64,000 bases of DNA from Caprimulgus europaeus (taxonomy: Eukaryota > Chordata > Aves > Caprimulgiformes > Caprimulgidae), in contig OU015525.1 in NCBI GenBank assembly GCA_907165065.1, positions 53,329,537 through 53,393,536 of the forward strand, in the 5' to 3' direction. A program made the translations under genes and the position numbers. Shown here piece after piece: positions 51,501-64,000 of this stretch (positions are counted from its first letter, which is position 1; the number at the start of each line of letters is the position of its first letter). The notes under the pieces were generated by a model that was given only the letters and a program-made list of their open reading frames with translations, had not been told where the DNA came from and searched no databases.

Positions 51501-54500
51501 ATTAGAGATGATTGATTGAAAGTAGTTTTCAACTCACATCCACTGTGAACTGTAGCGCTTCATGGACACTGTTGTGTGAACCTTATGCTTCTACTTTTAA
51601 TTTGATGCTTGTTTTCTCCCTGAATGGAGATGACCAGATGCCACAGAATGAATCCATATATGCATAATATAATCTTTCTTGTTGGCTGGACTTCCATAAT
51701 CCAGTTTGTTCCCAACCAGAGAGATTATGTTAACTTTGTGCCTTTCAGAAAGCATTTAACAACATTTAAGCCAAGTCATTCCTCTGGTGTCCTGCAACCT
51801 GTATCACTTAATCTATCTACAAAAAAAAGTTTAATCAGGTCTGCAGAAAAGTATCTTCTCCAAGTGCTCTCAGACTTTTATCAGGGGAGTTTGTTGAGTC
51901 ATGTGTTGACACTGCAAATATCATAACCCTGCTGTAGTTATTTCCAATGATTATGAGAAATATTTGTTTAGGTTCTGTATTGTAATTGATATCTGTCACA
52001 CATTTATACACCCTGTTGTTGAGGTTTGCTTTTATAAGAACAGCCATTTTGAAGGTTACTCCTTGAACACATCCTCAAGACACTTTCCACACTCTTGGTT
52101 ATTTTGTATGGAAACTGGGTGAACTGTAGAAGGTAAACACCATTGCTACAAGAGGAACCATGTCTCATGATGAGTTTATAAGGCTGATTCATAAGCCTCT
52201 GGCATAATACTGTGAAATCTGAAGTACAGTAACTGTAAATTGTAGGAAGGGTTAGTGTTTGTAAAAGTCCAAAGTCATCCAGCTGAGAGGTCTCTGAAAG
52301 ATGGGGAGGAAGCACAAACTAATATGAAGTGTAGATTGAGGAGACTATTCTCTTCCAGTGCTTTCTCTGAAAAAGATATTACTGCCGTACATCACTGAAA
52401 TTCAGACATGCTTAGATTAAACTTGCTTCAGTGTCTAACAACTTGGACTCACAAATCTCTGCAAAATTCAATGGTTAATTATTATATCTAAAGTGAAAAA
52501 AGTGAAGGGAGGAGAAGTCAAGGGTAAGGCCCAGAACGGTGCCTGGATTAGCTCCAGATGTCTGTGTTGCTGGGACATGCAAAGTGTAGCTCAGTTGTCC
52601 CTATCCCTGCTGTGGTGACAATAGCCACATTCAGGATGTCTTCATACCCTATCTGCTATCATGGCCCACAGCATCAAAGCCAGTCCTGACCAAGTTCATT
52701 CCCACCTTAGTGTCAACAGGCAATGGTGATGCAAAGGTCAATGCCACATTGCCACAGCTGGCCTAGGCAAAGCTGACAGTGACATGCCCCCTGTCTCTGC
52801 AGTTCCTTGTTTTCCCCAGCAAGCAACAGCAAACAGAAAAGCACAGTTTATACTAGTAGATTTAACATGGTCAATATGCTCCATGGCACAGAGCAGCCTT
52901 TTACCCTTCAGAAGTAGCTGGCAGCATCCAAACTGAATTTTGGGGATAGCACCCAGCCCACGCTAACCCTCTAGCTGTGCTGTATATTGTTGGTGCTGAT
53001 CCCCATGCCAGGGAGCAGGCGAACTGGGCACTAGCACAGATTACTGATAGTGTTCCCTGACACCATTTAGTCACAAGGCAAGGAGAACTTAGATTCCATT
53101 TGTCTTATATTTGTCCAGAACTGGGTATTCACCAGCTAAACATATGGAGCATTAGAATTAAGGTTTCAGTTAATTCCTCCCATAACTTAAAAACTGCCTA
53201 TCTTAGAACACCAAACAGGACTGTAAACATTTCACCTTTTATAATATATGGTGATGAAACATTCATTGCACAGGAATGAAAAAGCAACAGCCCTTCTTGT
53301 GTCTCTTTTACATAAATGCTTGTTAAAAGCCTTTAGAACACTGAGAATCAACCTCATTCCACAAAAAAATCTTCATGTCAGTATGAAAATGGAGTTTCTT
53401 TGCAGGCTGGTGTACAAAGCACCCATAAACTTGTGGATGTTTATCATGACACAGATGCGGCTCCAGCTTCTACCCTAAGATAATTGAGATTTAATGCACA
53501 AATGCAGGAAGCAATATTATGTGGAGACACAGTGGATCCCTGAAAATGCTTTCATAATTCAGTAGAAGTAAAGCCAGTTAAGTCTATCTAATGAATATGT
53601 ACTAAGTACTACAAAAAGAAATCACAAAGATATCTGCATGAATAAGATTCTTTTCCCTTCCCATTGTACAATCTGTACAAGAGAGATTGTATTCAAATTA
53701 TCTTTCAACCTGCTCTAAGAAGTGCAAAAAGGAGTGAAGTAAAGAAAAATCATGCCATCCATCATATAAGACATTTTGAAAATAAATGTTGATTTGGTCA
53801 TACTTACCATATTTGCTTGAAATAGGAGCTATCCTGGGGCAACATAAGCATCTTGTTTTTCCAAATGCTGTTTGCTTGTGTTGCATGCTGGTGAATGTTT
53901 GACATCTGCCCCTTTCTTCCTGAGATTAACCACTGCCCTCCGTGTTCTGCCAACAACAATCCTTTTTTTCCATGTATTTCAGCATCTATAGTATCTGTAG
54001 CTTTGGAAAACCATTACCTCTGGCTGTTTTTTCTTCTTTGTATTTTGGCACTGAAATTATTATTGTTTTTATGAGCTATCAAGTACATGGCTACAAAATT
54101 AACAGAAATATTTTGAGAAGAAGGGGCATTATTAATTTTAAATTCCCACATTCCTTGCCAACCTTTAATTTTTCACTTCTGGAAGAACAAAGCAAAAACA
54201 TTCTAAAACATACGAGAAATACTCAGCTTTTGACCTAAGGGAAATTACATGTCTTTATTCTCAACATCAATCTTACAATCAGTGATTATCAGTTTTAACC
54301 TTCCAAAAAGCATCTGTGACTTAAGGTAACCTGTGCTGGCTAATGAGGTTATCTAATGTAGCCCAATGTATTTGTCAAGGCTAATGACAATCAGTACACA
54401 GGCTTAAGGGATTTTTACCTTGAACTACAAATCCCTATTACAATTTTAAATGAAATTGTTACTCTCTCTGATTGTTGACTATTTTATACATATATTTATT

Positions 54501-56152
54501 TTACAGTGATTGTCTTCTGTTCTGCTGTACACAAATAGTATACTCAAGGTTGCAGGTCTGTCTGCAGCTGAAATCTGGTTCATTTACAGTTCTGAGGACA
54601 GCATGATAAAGTAAATTGACTGATGTCACTGCAGCATTTAATACACTGTGAACTAAAAACACAGATAATGTTTTTAAGTATAGTGGTTGAATAATTCATA
54701 AGTTAGGAGACACATAGCACAAGAGAACTTTTTTTTTTCCCACAAAAACTATGATGCAAGGTGTAACCAATAGGAAAGTAGATTGAAGGTTTTTCAAATG
54801 TCAATGGAAAAAAAAAAAAAAAGAAAACAAGTCAAGACTCACCTATCAAGCAGGAGTACATATATTTTAGCTATATAAGACACAAATACCAGAAAGTGTA
54901 GGTAATGATAATTTGATGCAAATTACCATTTTATTTTGTCATGAAGATAAAATAAGACAAGAGGGTGCAAAAATAAGAAGGCAAGTATTTTAATAGTAGT
55001 TGCAGATTACAATAGGGAGATAGAAAGTTTGTATACATTTGATCTAAAATACACCATGTTAAATGACCTTATATAAAGCTGTCTTAAACATTCATTCTGT
55101 AAAAATACAACTTTCTTTTCTATTAAGTCCTTGCCTTAGACTCTGTGATGTTTTCCTGCTCATTCCCATTGGTACAAGGGCAGCCTCCTCCAAAACGCCA
55201 TGTGATTCCTCGGCATGTCTGAGACAACCTAAAAACATAATTGCATAAAGCACAAATTTGTTCATGATACAGTTATTTTCTACTGCAAACTATTGCTTCC
55301 TGTCCTCCACATAAAGCTCCTTTGTAAACTGATTGGTAAACCATCATAATACACAGCAATTCAAGAAACTAATTTTCACACAGAAATAATTGCTAGTAAC
55401 AATGACAGGCCTCCTTGGTCTAATTAATTGCAATAACATCTCTGCTTATTTGGATTTTGCAACAGATACCATTTCTGGTAAGGTAACAAATTGCAATTTA
55501 TCTTTTTTTTTATTATTATTTTGGCTGTGTAGGCAGTAGGTATCAGTATTGCTATAAAACATAACACAGATATGTTCTGAAAGAGCAGGACAGAGAGTTT
55601 TATATATTAACACGTATTCAGGTCATAAGATTCTGCTCCAGCATTGTAATTTTCATGACAGGTAGCATAGCTACATCTTGAATTATAGTAGTACTGAGAG
55701 ACTTACAGTGAAATTTGTGAATTGTTAGACAGACATTTATATAAGTTATTGCTCGAGCATATGATTTTTTTCAGTAAGCTAATAGCCGGGAGACAGGCAC
55801 TGAAAATATCATTTAGTCTTCAGTGAATGACTGAATTTGGCATTTTTCTGACTATTGGATTTCCTTACTTATTAATTTTGATTGAAAGGATAATTTTCCC
55901 AAATTATACTTTGTGCATTTAGGATTTTCAGCTTCAGGTACATATTGAAATTCATTTTTTATAAAGGATCCAATTGTACTGAATTGAAAAGTCATAAAAT
56001 CTTTCTAAAAAATGCATCCACAACCTCCCCCACCCATGTGCTCTCATATTTTCTGTGCATTACTAAAAATATTACACTTCAAGATAAAATTGTTTTAGGC
56101 TCCTCAAGGACTCAGAGCAATTGTTGGCATGTTTGAGAAAGCTGTGAATCTC

Positions 56153-56167
56153 TTTTTTTTTTTTTTT
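56153..56167 (-). repeat. T15 homopolymer (A15 on the minus strand)
   Basis: An uninterrupted T run. If it were the poly-A of a minus-strand retrocopy, the body would lie to its right, and I recognise nothing there. Confidence 0.8.
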
Positions 56168-59100
56168 CTCCATTGGATAAAATACACTCATAGAACCATT
56201 AAATGAAAGCTTGTGGATGTGTGTAATACATACTACAGCTTGAAAAGCACCTGCCACTGACACAGTGTCATATCTTTGCTTTCTATAATAATTTCCCCCA
56301 TTGTTGTGACAGACAATCTTCTCACATTTAATATGGGAGCAATAGCAGAAAAGTTAGGTATCAAGAAATATAGCCAATTAAAGAAAACTTTATGAAAACA
56401 TTCAATTTAGCTGTCTGTTGTCTGGCTGATAGTGAATATATTGTCTGTGTGTTACAGAGCAGATAACAACACATCCTCTGCAGTCTGATGCACTTTTGGG
56501 GCTGAATCCAAGAATGTGTCATCACTAAAGAATGTGCCCTTTTCTGATATGCCAATAAAACAAGACATGCACCAAAAATGCTTGAAAATGTAAACAAACA
56601 TGATCGTGTTTTTGTAAAGAACTGAGGGAGGATCCTGGCTGATTACAACGTTGTTTGTTGGTAATCCTGTATTGTAGTCATGGGTAGAACTAGTTACAGA
56701 GCTCAGCTTCTGAGAAAGATCTTATTTTTCTTCTTAGGCAAAATTCCCTTGGATCTGTGGAAGTTTAGGCAAAAAAAGTGTATAAAGGTAGCTATAATTA
56801 GTTCAGATGTCATTGTTGACTATAAACAAAGGGTCTTTTCTCTGGCTACTTACCTGACATGAGAAAAGTGAATGTATATGAATCTCAAAGAGTATTGTTT
56901 TCTTGACCATTTTTACTTGGAAGATTTTACACATGCCATTTACTGAAATAACTTTTTTTTAAAAAAAGCAAACATTAGAGTTAAATGCAAAGAAAACTTT
57001 TTCTAGGTAAAAACTGAGAATATCTAGAAAACTATCTGCTATTGATAACTGTGCTGACATCCATCTTTCCAAATCTTTACACACAATACTGCCTCCTACT
57101 TTAGCTTCACTGACACTGCTATTAACATCTTTTTTGTTGACTAGGCAATGCAGTCACCATGAACATGTAAAATGTTGAAATATATCAATCATCATATCTC
57201 TTTTATCTTACTTTATAAATATACTTGTGTACCTACTCAAATACTAGAATTAATGTTGTGCATAAGGTTTGCATGTGCAGGCATCAACATTTCTGCATTT
57301 TTGCATATAGCTATATTTCCATATACCCTACTGATCTACAAGGTGTTCTTTTTTTTCCTTGTCTCAGTTTACAGGATAACTTTAATTTTTGATTCCACAA
57401 ACCAAGAAGCTTTACAGCTGTTGAAGGAAACAGTAGTGAAGAAAGTTTGGAAAGCAATCCTGAAGACTCCAACTCTCACAGTAATTAAAGAAAATCTCTT
57501 AAGATACTCAAAAATATGCCAGTGATAGGTTTTTTTACCTCAATATATGAAAGATAATACAGAAATAAGACTGAGAAAAGGGGCATAAATTTCTAAGGTT
57601 AGAAAAATAAGTTCTTCCTGATTTGAGGTACGGAGCTGTTGAATATTAAAAATACAATTAAAAAAAAAACGAAAAACAAAAATCAAAAAACCCCAAATCA
57701 CAATGAGAAGGCACATAAGGGCTTAAGAAATCATAGCTTAGGGTTATCATGCTATGTGGATTATTAATAATACCAACAACTTATGCATGTGTGTATGTTC
57801 ATGCTTATAGGTACCTACATGTGCATAAGCATAGACTAAGGCTACCCAGATTTGCACTTGGTTGGTTCGTGGCTTCTAGAAATGAATTCTGCAGTTTTTT
57901 ATACCCCGACGTTCAGCTACTGAATCATAGTTTGTAAGAAAAAATATTTTTGTTATTGTGCAGGTTTTAGTTTGGTTTTGTTGAGCCCAACTTAGTTCAT
58001 GTTGGTGTTATGAGGAAATGATTGTTTATATCACTCATCTTGTGTGTATTGGAAAATTGCCAGCATTACCTCGTAATTCATCATTTGTTGTGAGTCAGGG
58101 GACAATGCATCTTCAACTGCAGGACAAAGGATTATGCAGAGTCATAAAAAGCAAAATATTGCATCCTTCTGATCTGAATCAACCTAATAACAGAGGCCTT
58201 ACACAAACTTTGCAGAAATATGCATAAGAATTAGTGAGCTCTCATTGACATTAAATTGTATAAAAGTATGTTTTCTTGTATCTGTTTAGATTTTATTGAG
58301 CTAACTGATAAGTCATGATCAGAAACACACACTGTGAAAAGAAAGCTTTCTGAGAGGACTGTGCTTAGAGATGGGAAATATAAATAAATTAACTGTTTTT
58401 AACATAAGGCTGTAGTGTGATTACACTTGACTCCACACAGTAACAATGCCAAGATATAATATGCAGCAATGACACTGCTCTTTAAAATTTGCAGAGCAAT
58501 TAAATAGTACTCTTATTATCTGCAAATTGTACATTGCTAATGTGGTTAATGTTTCACCACTGTCTACGCAATTGCCCTACTAAAGAGAAAGGATTTGGTC
58601 ATTTGCATAAACCAGTCACACTTGCCAGTTTGTCAATCCATTGCCCAGCACATAATTTTCATAAACTTGAAAATATTGAACATCCCAAAGGGTGGTGAAT
58701 ATTCGAACATAACAAGCAGTCCATCTCGAACCTTATATTTTCTGTCTTGGCATGGTGACCTTCTGTTTGGGGGAGTACAGAACTTACTACACTCTCATCT
58801 GGGTGCTGTATTAGTGTTGTCAGCTGCTTGATTATGTGTCATAAACTAATTATTTTCTGCTGAAATAGATGCTAGTTTCTTAGTAAATGTGAATTCTAGC
58901 CTTATGTATGTTCCAATATTCAATTTTGTTTGTCAATTGTTTAGAGGAAAGAACATCTGTCTACAACATTTACGTTGCAAATCATCAGTAGGTGTTAGAA
59001 AATATTAACACTTATAATGAATGAAGGCTCTGAGATATGAACAGTTATAATTTAAGTTAATGGTGATTATGACTCAGGAAATGTGTATTCCAGACAAATT

Positions 59101-61727
59101 GTAGGTTCTTTGCTTAATGATGCCTATGACAATAGAAATAACATTATTAGTCGGGTAGCTCTGGTAAGTATAATAAGAACCTCATCTGGCAAAGAAATTA
59201 AACATCTCTTGTTGTTCATATTATTTCTTTTTACGTGAAGAAAAAAAGGTTAATTCTGTTTTAATTTTGTTTGCTCTCATGTTCTATGCTAAGTGGAAAT
59301 ATAAACTGCAAGACCTGTTTTTTTTCTGTAAACTTGGTATTCCATCTCCTACTTCACACATTTGTAGCATGAGTAGAAGGAATACAGCATCCTCTCCTCC
59401 AGCATGCAAAGCATTTTTTTATTATTTGTTCCTTGCTAAGGTGTTAGTAAAGAATAGAAATATATTTTTAAAGGTCCCTTAGCTTTCATTCTACAGCATT
59501 ATTTTAACAGATCTAGTCATGTACTTGAAACTGAGAAGTTACTTAAATTATTTTTGTAATTGGTTATTAGCTTCATTACTTACATTGTAAATCATTGTTC
59601 TTAGAAGAGTTTTGAAGTTTCTTGTAACAGCCTTTTTGTCTCCTTCACCCATATCATGGGGTTTTTAGGGAACTATGGGACAGCAGAATACGCTGACTCC
59701 CTGCTGCTCTGTGCATTGCTTCTGTCAGTGTTTTCTGAGCCTCTAGTAAGAAACTGCTAAACCTAGCTCGACCTCTGGCTATTAGCAGCGTTTGAGCAAC
59801 CTCTTTCTTGGGGCTAGCCATTAAAGTAAGGAAGATGTTCATGTACCTATGTGCCTCGGTGCATAATAAAGCACTTTGCTTATAACCTCCCCACATACAT
59901 TTCCTCCACCTTTCAAGTGCAGGCGAAACCATGTCCGACTCAGGAATTCTTTAGCCTGCATTCTGTTTTGTCACAAAAGCACGGGCACTGTATGGTGGTA
60001 GAAATTGCCATAATTGCACATTACTGAGCCAAGAATAACAGAAACTCTCAATTTTACCTCACATCTGACTTCAATATAAGCAGCTCAAGTTTCTATAGGG
60101 ATTATACATTGTTTAGTCTCTGGTAGAAAACTAGTATTTAATAAATAGTAACCATAAGAATGTCAATCAGCCTTGTCATAAAATGGTGCATGATAAGACA
60201 AATCAGGAAATTCATTGTTGCTCACTGAGAATGCCAGCCTATTTTTTCATTATTTCTCTTGTTAATAAAGTGGTGATTGAATTAATCTTGTGTTCAGTTA
60301 GCTGTAACATTGTGAAAGATCACCAGCAAAAGCAAGAAGCAAAAGAAGTACCAAGTTAAAGGTCATGTTTTCCAAATGTAGATACTTATATGTATGTATA
60401 AGTCTCTTAGCACGCTTCTCTGAGAACATAAGTCTATGAACACATGCAAAGAGCACTGGAAGATCTCTGCAGGACATTTTGCAACTCAAAGTCCTATTAA
60501 TCCAAGATGAAACAGCTAATCAGCAAGCTATTTTGTAATGCCCATATTGCTCAACACAAATTAAACCTTAAGTCATCTTTAACAGGATTCAGATTTTTTC
60601 ACACACTTTTCTGTCTCTCTCCTTGTCTCCAATGAGCACTGGGGGCTTTGGACACCAACAATGATCAGAGGAGCTGCACTGCAGATGGGCTGTGGATGCA
60701 AGTGTGCACAAAGCTGGTTAGCAGGAAGGCAGGTGAGAAAAGCATTAATGTTATGTCCAAGGCCATTAAATGTGTGGGCCGTTAACTATGCAGGCAGCAA
60801 GACAAGGTCTGACAGTAGAAAAAAAGAGGAGGAGCAGACTTGAGACCTGGCCTGAGTTTTATCTTACAGCATTATGACAGATAATTTTAGCCGTTGCCTC
60901 TTCTTTCGGTACTCTTCTTATTGCTACAAGGTTCACATCAGTCATGTCTATGCAAAAAACTTTTTTACTGGTATATTACTTCAGCCTACTAGTTTGCATG
61001 TGTCAACAGGACCAGGAAAACCTTAAATTCTCACTCAGCTTACTTCATTCAGGAAAGTCCCTACAAGGTATCCCGGCAAAAAACACACCATTGCCAGAGC
61101 AAGCTGTGTCAATATTAGAAGAGCTTATTATAAGGACAGAGGCAAGGAGTCAGGGCTGACCTTACTGGTCCTACAGCCGCAGATGATTCATGTGAGGAAG
61201 GAGCACCTGCCAAATCAGCCAAGATGGAGGGCAGAGAAAAGGCAAGAGGGCAGAACTCATTTGGCCAATATATGAACCAATTCACTAGTAAAAGAGCCAA
61301 GTCAGCCAGATGCTCACAGATGAGAATAAACCTGAGCTACTGCCTCTCTGAGACCCAAAGTACCCCCACAACACTGCATAGCTTATATTTACAGCACCTG
61401 TGTTCCCACAATTTGCAGGTGGTGGAATAATGATGAGCACAAAGGATTTGCCACAAGCAAGCAATATTTTTTGTCAGCAGATAGATTTTGTTTGAGCTCT
61501 TATAATAGAAAACATAGGTGAAAGAATCACGGAATCATAGAGTCGTAAGGGTTGGAATGGACCTCAGGAAACCACCTAGTCCCCTTGTCAAAGCAGGTTC
61601 CCTGCAACAGGTTGCACAGGAAAGGCTCCAGGTGGGTTTTGAACATCTCCAGAGATGGAGACTCCACAACCTGTCTAGGCAGCTTATTCCAGTGCTCCGT
61701 TACCCTTCCAGTAAAGACATTTTTTCC

Positions 61728-62323
61728 TTAAGTTTGTCTGGAATTTCGGTGTTTCAGTTTTTGCACATTGCCCCTTGTCCTGTCTCTGGGTACTACTGAA
61801 AAGAGCCCAGCCCCATCCATTTGGCCCCCATACATGAGGTATTTATAGACATTGGTAAGATCCCCTCTCAGTCTCCTCTTCTCCAGGCTGGAGAGTCCCA
61901 GCTCCCAGCCTTTCTTCATATGGCAGATGCTCTAGGCCCCTCACCATCTTTGTGGCCCTCCGCTGGACTCTCTCTAGAAAGGTCCCTGTCTTCTGTGTTT
62001 CTTGAACTGGGGAGCCCAGAACTGGACGCAGTCCTCCAGATGTGACCTCACCAGGGCAGAGTAGAAGGGGAGGAGAACCTCCCTCGACCTGCTGGCCATG
62101 CTCTTTTTAATGCACCCCTGGCCACAAGGGCACACTGCTGGCTCATGGCCAGCCTGCTGTCCACCAGCACACCCAGGTCCTTTTCCTCAGAGCTCCTTTC
62201 CAGCAGGTCAGCCCCCAGCCTGTACTGGTGCATGCGGTTATTCCTCCCCAGGTGAAGGACTCTACACTTGCTCTTGTTGAACTTCATCAGGCTCCTTTCT
62301 GCCCAACTCTACAGCGCATCCAG
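61728..62323 (-). pseudogene. CR1 ORF2 C-terminal region, broken
   Basis: Downstream of the TGA, the same element continues with a second nonsense codon (TAG in LDAL*SWAERS near 62310). It then reads [36 protein letters not shown] and [14 protein letters not shown] (62048-62287). At about 62119 a 19-bp deletion relative to the copy at 13066-13742 (missing the stretch that encodes KANGIL) shifts the frame. Further C-terminal sequence appears at 61728-61919 in another frame ([32 protein letters not shown]). Confidence 0.85.
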
Positions 62324-62326
62324 GTC

Positions 62327-63590
62327 TCACTGAATGGCAGCACAACCTTCTGGTGTGCCAGCCACTCCTCCCAACTTCACGTCATCAGCAAACTTGCTGA
62401 GGGTGGATGCTACTCCTACGTCCAGGTCACTGATGAAGATGTTAAACCAGACCGGACGCAGTACTGACCCCTGGGGAACACCACTAGTTACAGTCCTCCA
62501 ACTAGTTTCTGCACCACTGATCACAACCTTCTGAGCTCTGCCAGTCAGCCAGTTCTCAATCCATTTCTCTATCCACCCATCTATCTCATACCTTCTAAGC
62601 TTTGCTACAAGGATGTTGTGGGGCACAGTATCAAAAGCCTTGCTGAAATCAAAGTAGACAACATTCACTGCTTTTCCCTTATATACCCAGCTGGTGATGA
62701 CATCATAGAAGGCTAACAGATTGGTCAAGCATGAGTTGCCCTTAGTGAAACCATGTTGACTACTTCTGACAACCTTCTTTTCTTCCATCTGCTTAGAAAC
62801 GGTATCAAGAATGAGCTGCTCCATCACCTTCCCAGGGATGGAAGTGAGGCTGACTGGCCTGTAGTTGCCTGGATCCTCTTTCTTGCCCTTTTTGAAGACT
62901 GGAGTGACATTGGCTATCATCCAGTCTCCAGGCACCTCTCCTCTTCTCCAAGACCTTTCAAAGATGATAGTGAGCAGTTTAGAGATCAATTCTGCCAGCT
63001 CCTTCAGCACTCGTGTGTGCATCCCATTGAGGCCCATGGATTTGTGTGTATTGATTTTGTTTAGGCTGTGTCTGATCAGTTCTTCCTCAACCAAGGGACA
63101 GTCTTCCTCTCTCCAGACTCTCTCTCTTCCCTCTGGCATCTGGGATTCCTGAGAGACACTTTTAGCCATAAAGACTGAAACAAAGAAGATGTTCAGTATC
63201 TCTGCCTTCTCAGTGTCTCCTGTTACCAGGGAACCCACCTCATTCAACAGCGGACCCACATTTTCCCTTGTCTTCCTTTTGTTATTGATGTACCTAAAAA
63301 AGCTGGTTTTGTTGTCTTTAACTTCCTTTGCCAGATTTACTTCCAAGTGGGCCTTAGCCTTCCTAGTTGCATCCCTGCAAGCCCTGATCACATTCCTATA
63401 TTCCTCCCAGGTGGCTAGACCTTTTTTCCACATTTCATGGACCTTCCTCTTCCATTTGAATTTTTCCATGAGCTCCTTGTTCATCCAAGTGGATTTCCTG
63501 CCACTCGTGCCTGATTTCTGTCTCCTAGGGATGCAACGACCTTGGGCTTGGAGGAAGTGGTGCTTGAGTGTTAACCAGCTGTCTTGGGCC
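62327..63590 (-). pseudogene. CR1 ORF2 reverse transcriptase, core still open
   Basis: From the Met at 63484 the frame has 385 codons, and CR1 sense extends upstream to the frameshift near 63593. In order I see the EN-RT linker ([40 protein letters not shown]), RT fingers ([55 protein letters not shown]), motif [17 protein letters not shown] with its Asp codon at 62648-62650, the word [20 protein letters not shown], and motif [11 protein letters not shown] at 62372-62401 with both Asps (62381-62386). The normal product performs target-primed reverse transcription. All recognisable catalytic residues are retained. The frame ends at a TGA (62324-62326) where family members have an Arg CGA-type codon, consistent with CpG decay. 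It is a pseudogene because the C-terminus and EN are disconnected. Confidence 0.92.
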
Positions 63591-63593
63591 CCT

Positions 63594-64000
63594 TACCTTC
63601 CAACACTCTAGTCCATGGTATACCCCCAAGTAGGTCCTTGAAGAGGTTGATGTTGGCTCTCCTGAAGTCCAGGGCTGCAACCCTACTTATTGGCTTGCAT
63701 CTTCCACATGGGATCCTGCACTCCACCATCTAATGGTCACTGCAACCCAGGCTTCCCCCAACCTTCACATTCCCAACCAGCCCTTCCTTGCTAGTAAGAA
63801 CAAGGTCCAGAAGCACACCTCTCCTCATCAGCTCTTCCACCTGCATCAGAAAGTTATCCTCCATGCATTGCAGGAGCCTCTTCAACTGTGTGTGTCTGAC
63901 CTTTTTGTTTTTCCAACAAATATCAAGGTGATTGAAGTCCCCCATGAGAACCAGGGCCTGTGATCTTGAGGCTACTCTCAGCTGCCTGTAGAAGGCCTCC
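63594..64000 (-). pseudogene. CR1 ORF2 endonuclease C-terminal part, broken, cut by window edge
   Basis: Minus-strand frame 63730-63945 reads MGDFNHLDICWKN, LLQCMEDNFLMQVEELMRRG and LLDLVLTSKEGLVGNVK, ending GCSDH. This is the C-terminal part of the APE-like endonuclease that nicks target DNA, with the GDFN and SDH motifs intact. The codon after SDH is TAG (63730-63732) where a Glu GAG is usual, so one substitution closes the frame. Beyond it the same frame continues (VAALDFRRANINLFKDLLGG). A one-base frame change then occurs in the G/C run near 63587-63597, which puts the following linker and RT in another frame. The N-terminal part of the endonuclease and ORF1 lie beyond the window. Confidence 0.88.

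Larger units (their letters stand above)
39906..61525. other. Long non-coding AT-rich stretch without recognised transposons
   Basis: Over 21 kb I identify no CR1, LTR or gene. The left part, to about 42200, is extremely AT-rich, with a short duplication at 40327-40367. GC-richer patches lie at about 48830-50120, 52500-53060 and 60600-60840, without protein features that I recognise. Low-complexity tracts occur at 44456-44490 (pure purine), 47192-47204 (T), 48505-48532 (A-rich), 54809-54822 (A), 56153-56167 (T) and 57658-57690 (A-rich). A tRNA-like fragment is discussed at 41241-41288. The frames at 48595-49112, 53248-53478 and 57172-57525 are uncalled because nothing beyond their length supports them. 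Confidence 0.5.
61526..64000 (-). mobile_element. CR1 LINE, longest copy, truncated by the window edge
   Basis: Reverse-oriented CR1. The 3' terminus is at the left, with two or three degenerate octamers (AATCACGGAATCATAGAGTC at 61526-61545), followed by GGGTTGGAATGGACCTCAGG. It then covers the ORF2 C-terminus (61650-62100), the RT domain (62327-63590) and part of the APE-type endonuclease (63730 to the edge). At least 2475 bp are present, and the 5' end lies outside the window, so it may be close to full length. It resembles the 13066 copy in its 3' UTR and C-terminal sequence, but has a 19-bp deletion, two nonsense changes near 62310-62325, another at 63730 and a frameshift near 63593. Confidence 0.95.

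Noticed and set aside
63189..63611. 140-codon plus-strand open frame
   Set aside because: It is the antisense of CR1 reverse-transcriptase linker sequence, not a separate gene.
1..64000. Search for a novel gene system or operon
   Set aside because: The DNA is vertebrate non-coding sequence. The only coding relics are CR1 ORF2 pieces, and no cluster of unexplained conserved frames was seen.

Overview
The window looks like bird nuclear DNA from a gene-poor, AT-rich region, either intergenic or inside a very large intron. The reason is the repeat content. Every dispersed repeat I can identify is either a CR1 non-LTR retrotransposon, with the diagnostic tandem 8-mer 3' tails (ATTCTRTG units) and APE-endonuclease/reverse-transcriptase ORF2 remains, or a solo LTR of an endogenous-retrovirus family common in birds. 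I see no Alu, L1 or B2-like sequence. I cannot name the species. The LTR type suggests a neoavian bird rather than chicken, which is an inference.

I found no host protein-coding gene, exon or functional RNA gene that I can support. The open reading frames of 60 to 150 codons outside repeats look like chance frames in AT-rich DNA: no recognisable domain, no coding bias, stops in all frames nearby. The only real coding relics belong to CR1 ORF2.

Layout. 1-13065: no recognised repeat except short low-complexity tracts. 13066-13742: young 5'-truncated CR1, minus strand, with its ORF2 C-terminus still open. 15852-16665: CR1, plus strand, with a composite 3' end. 16720-17340: CR1, minus, tail-to-tail with the previous one. 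17718-17950: very old CR1, minus. 25325-27445: long CR1, plus, dead. 36375-36800: old CR1, minus. 37121-37770: solo LTR, plus. 37934-39905: CR1, minus, interrupted by a second CR1 at 39194-39733. 39906-61525: over 21 kb with no recognised transposon. 61526-64000: the longest CR1, minus, running off the right edge, with its reverse-transcriptase core still readable.

The pieces do not work together as a system. The interest lies in the history of the elements: nested insertion order, chimeric 3' ends, defined inactivating lesions, a CpG-rich LTR promoter remnant, and the contrast between transposon clusters and long transposon-free stretches. I did not find a previously undescribed biological system.
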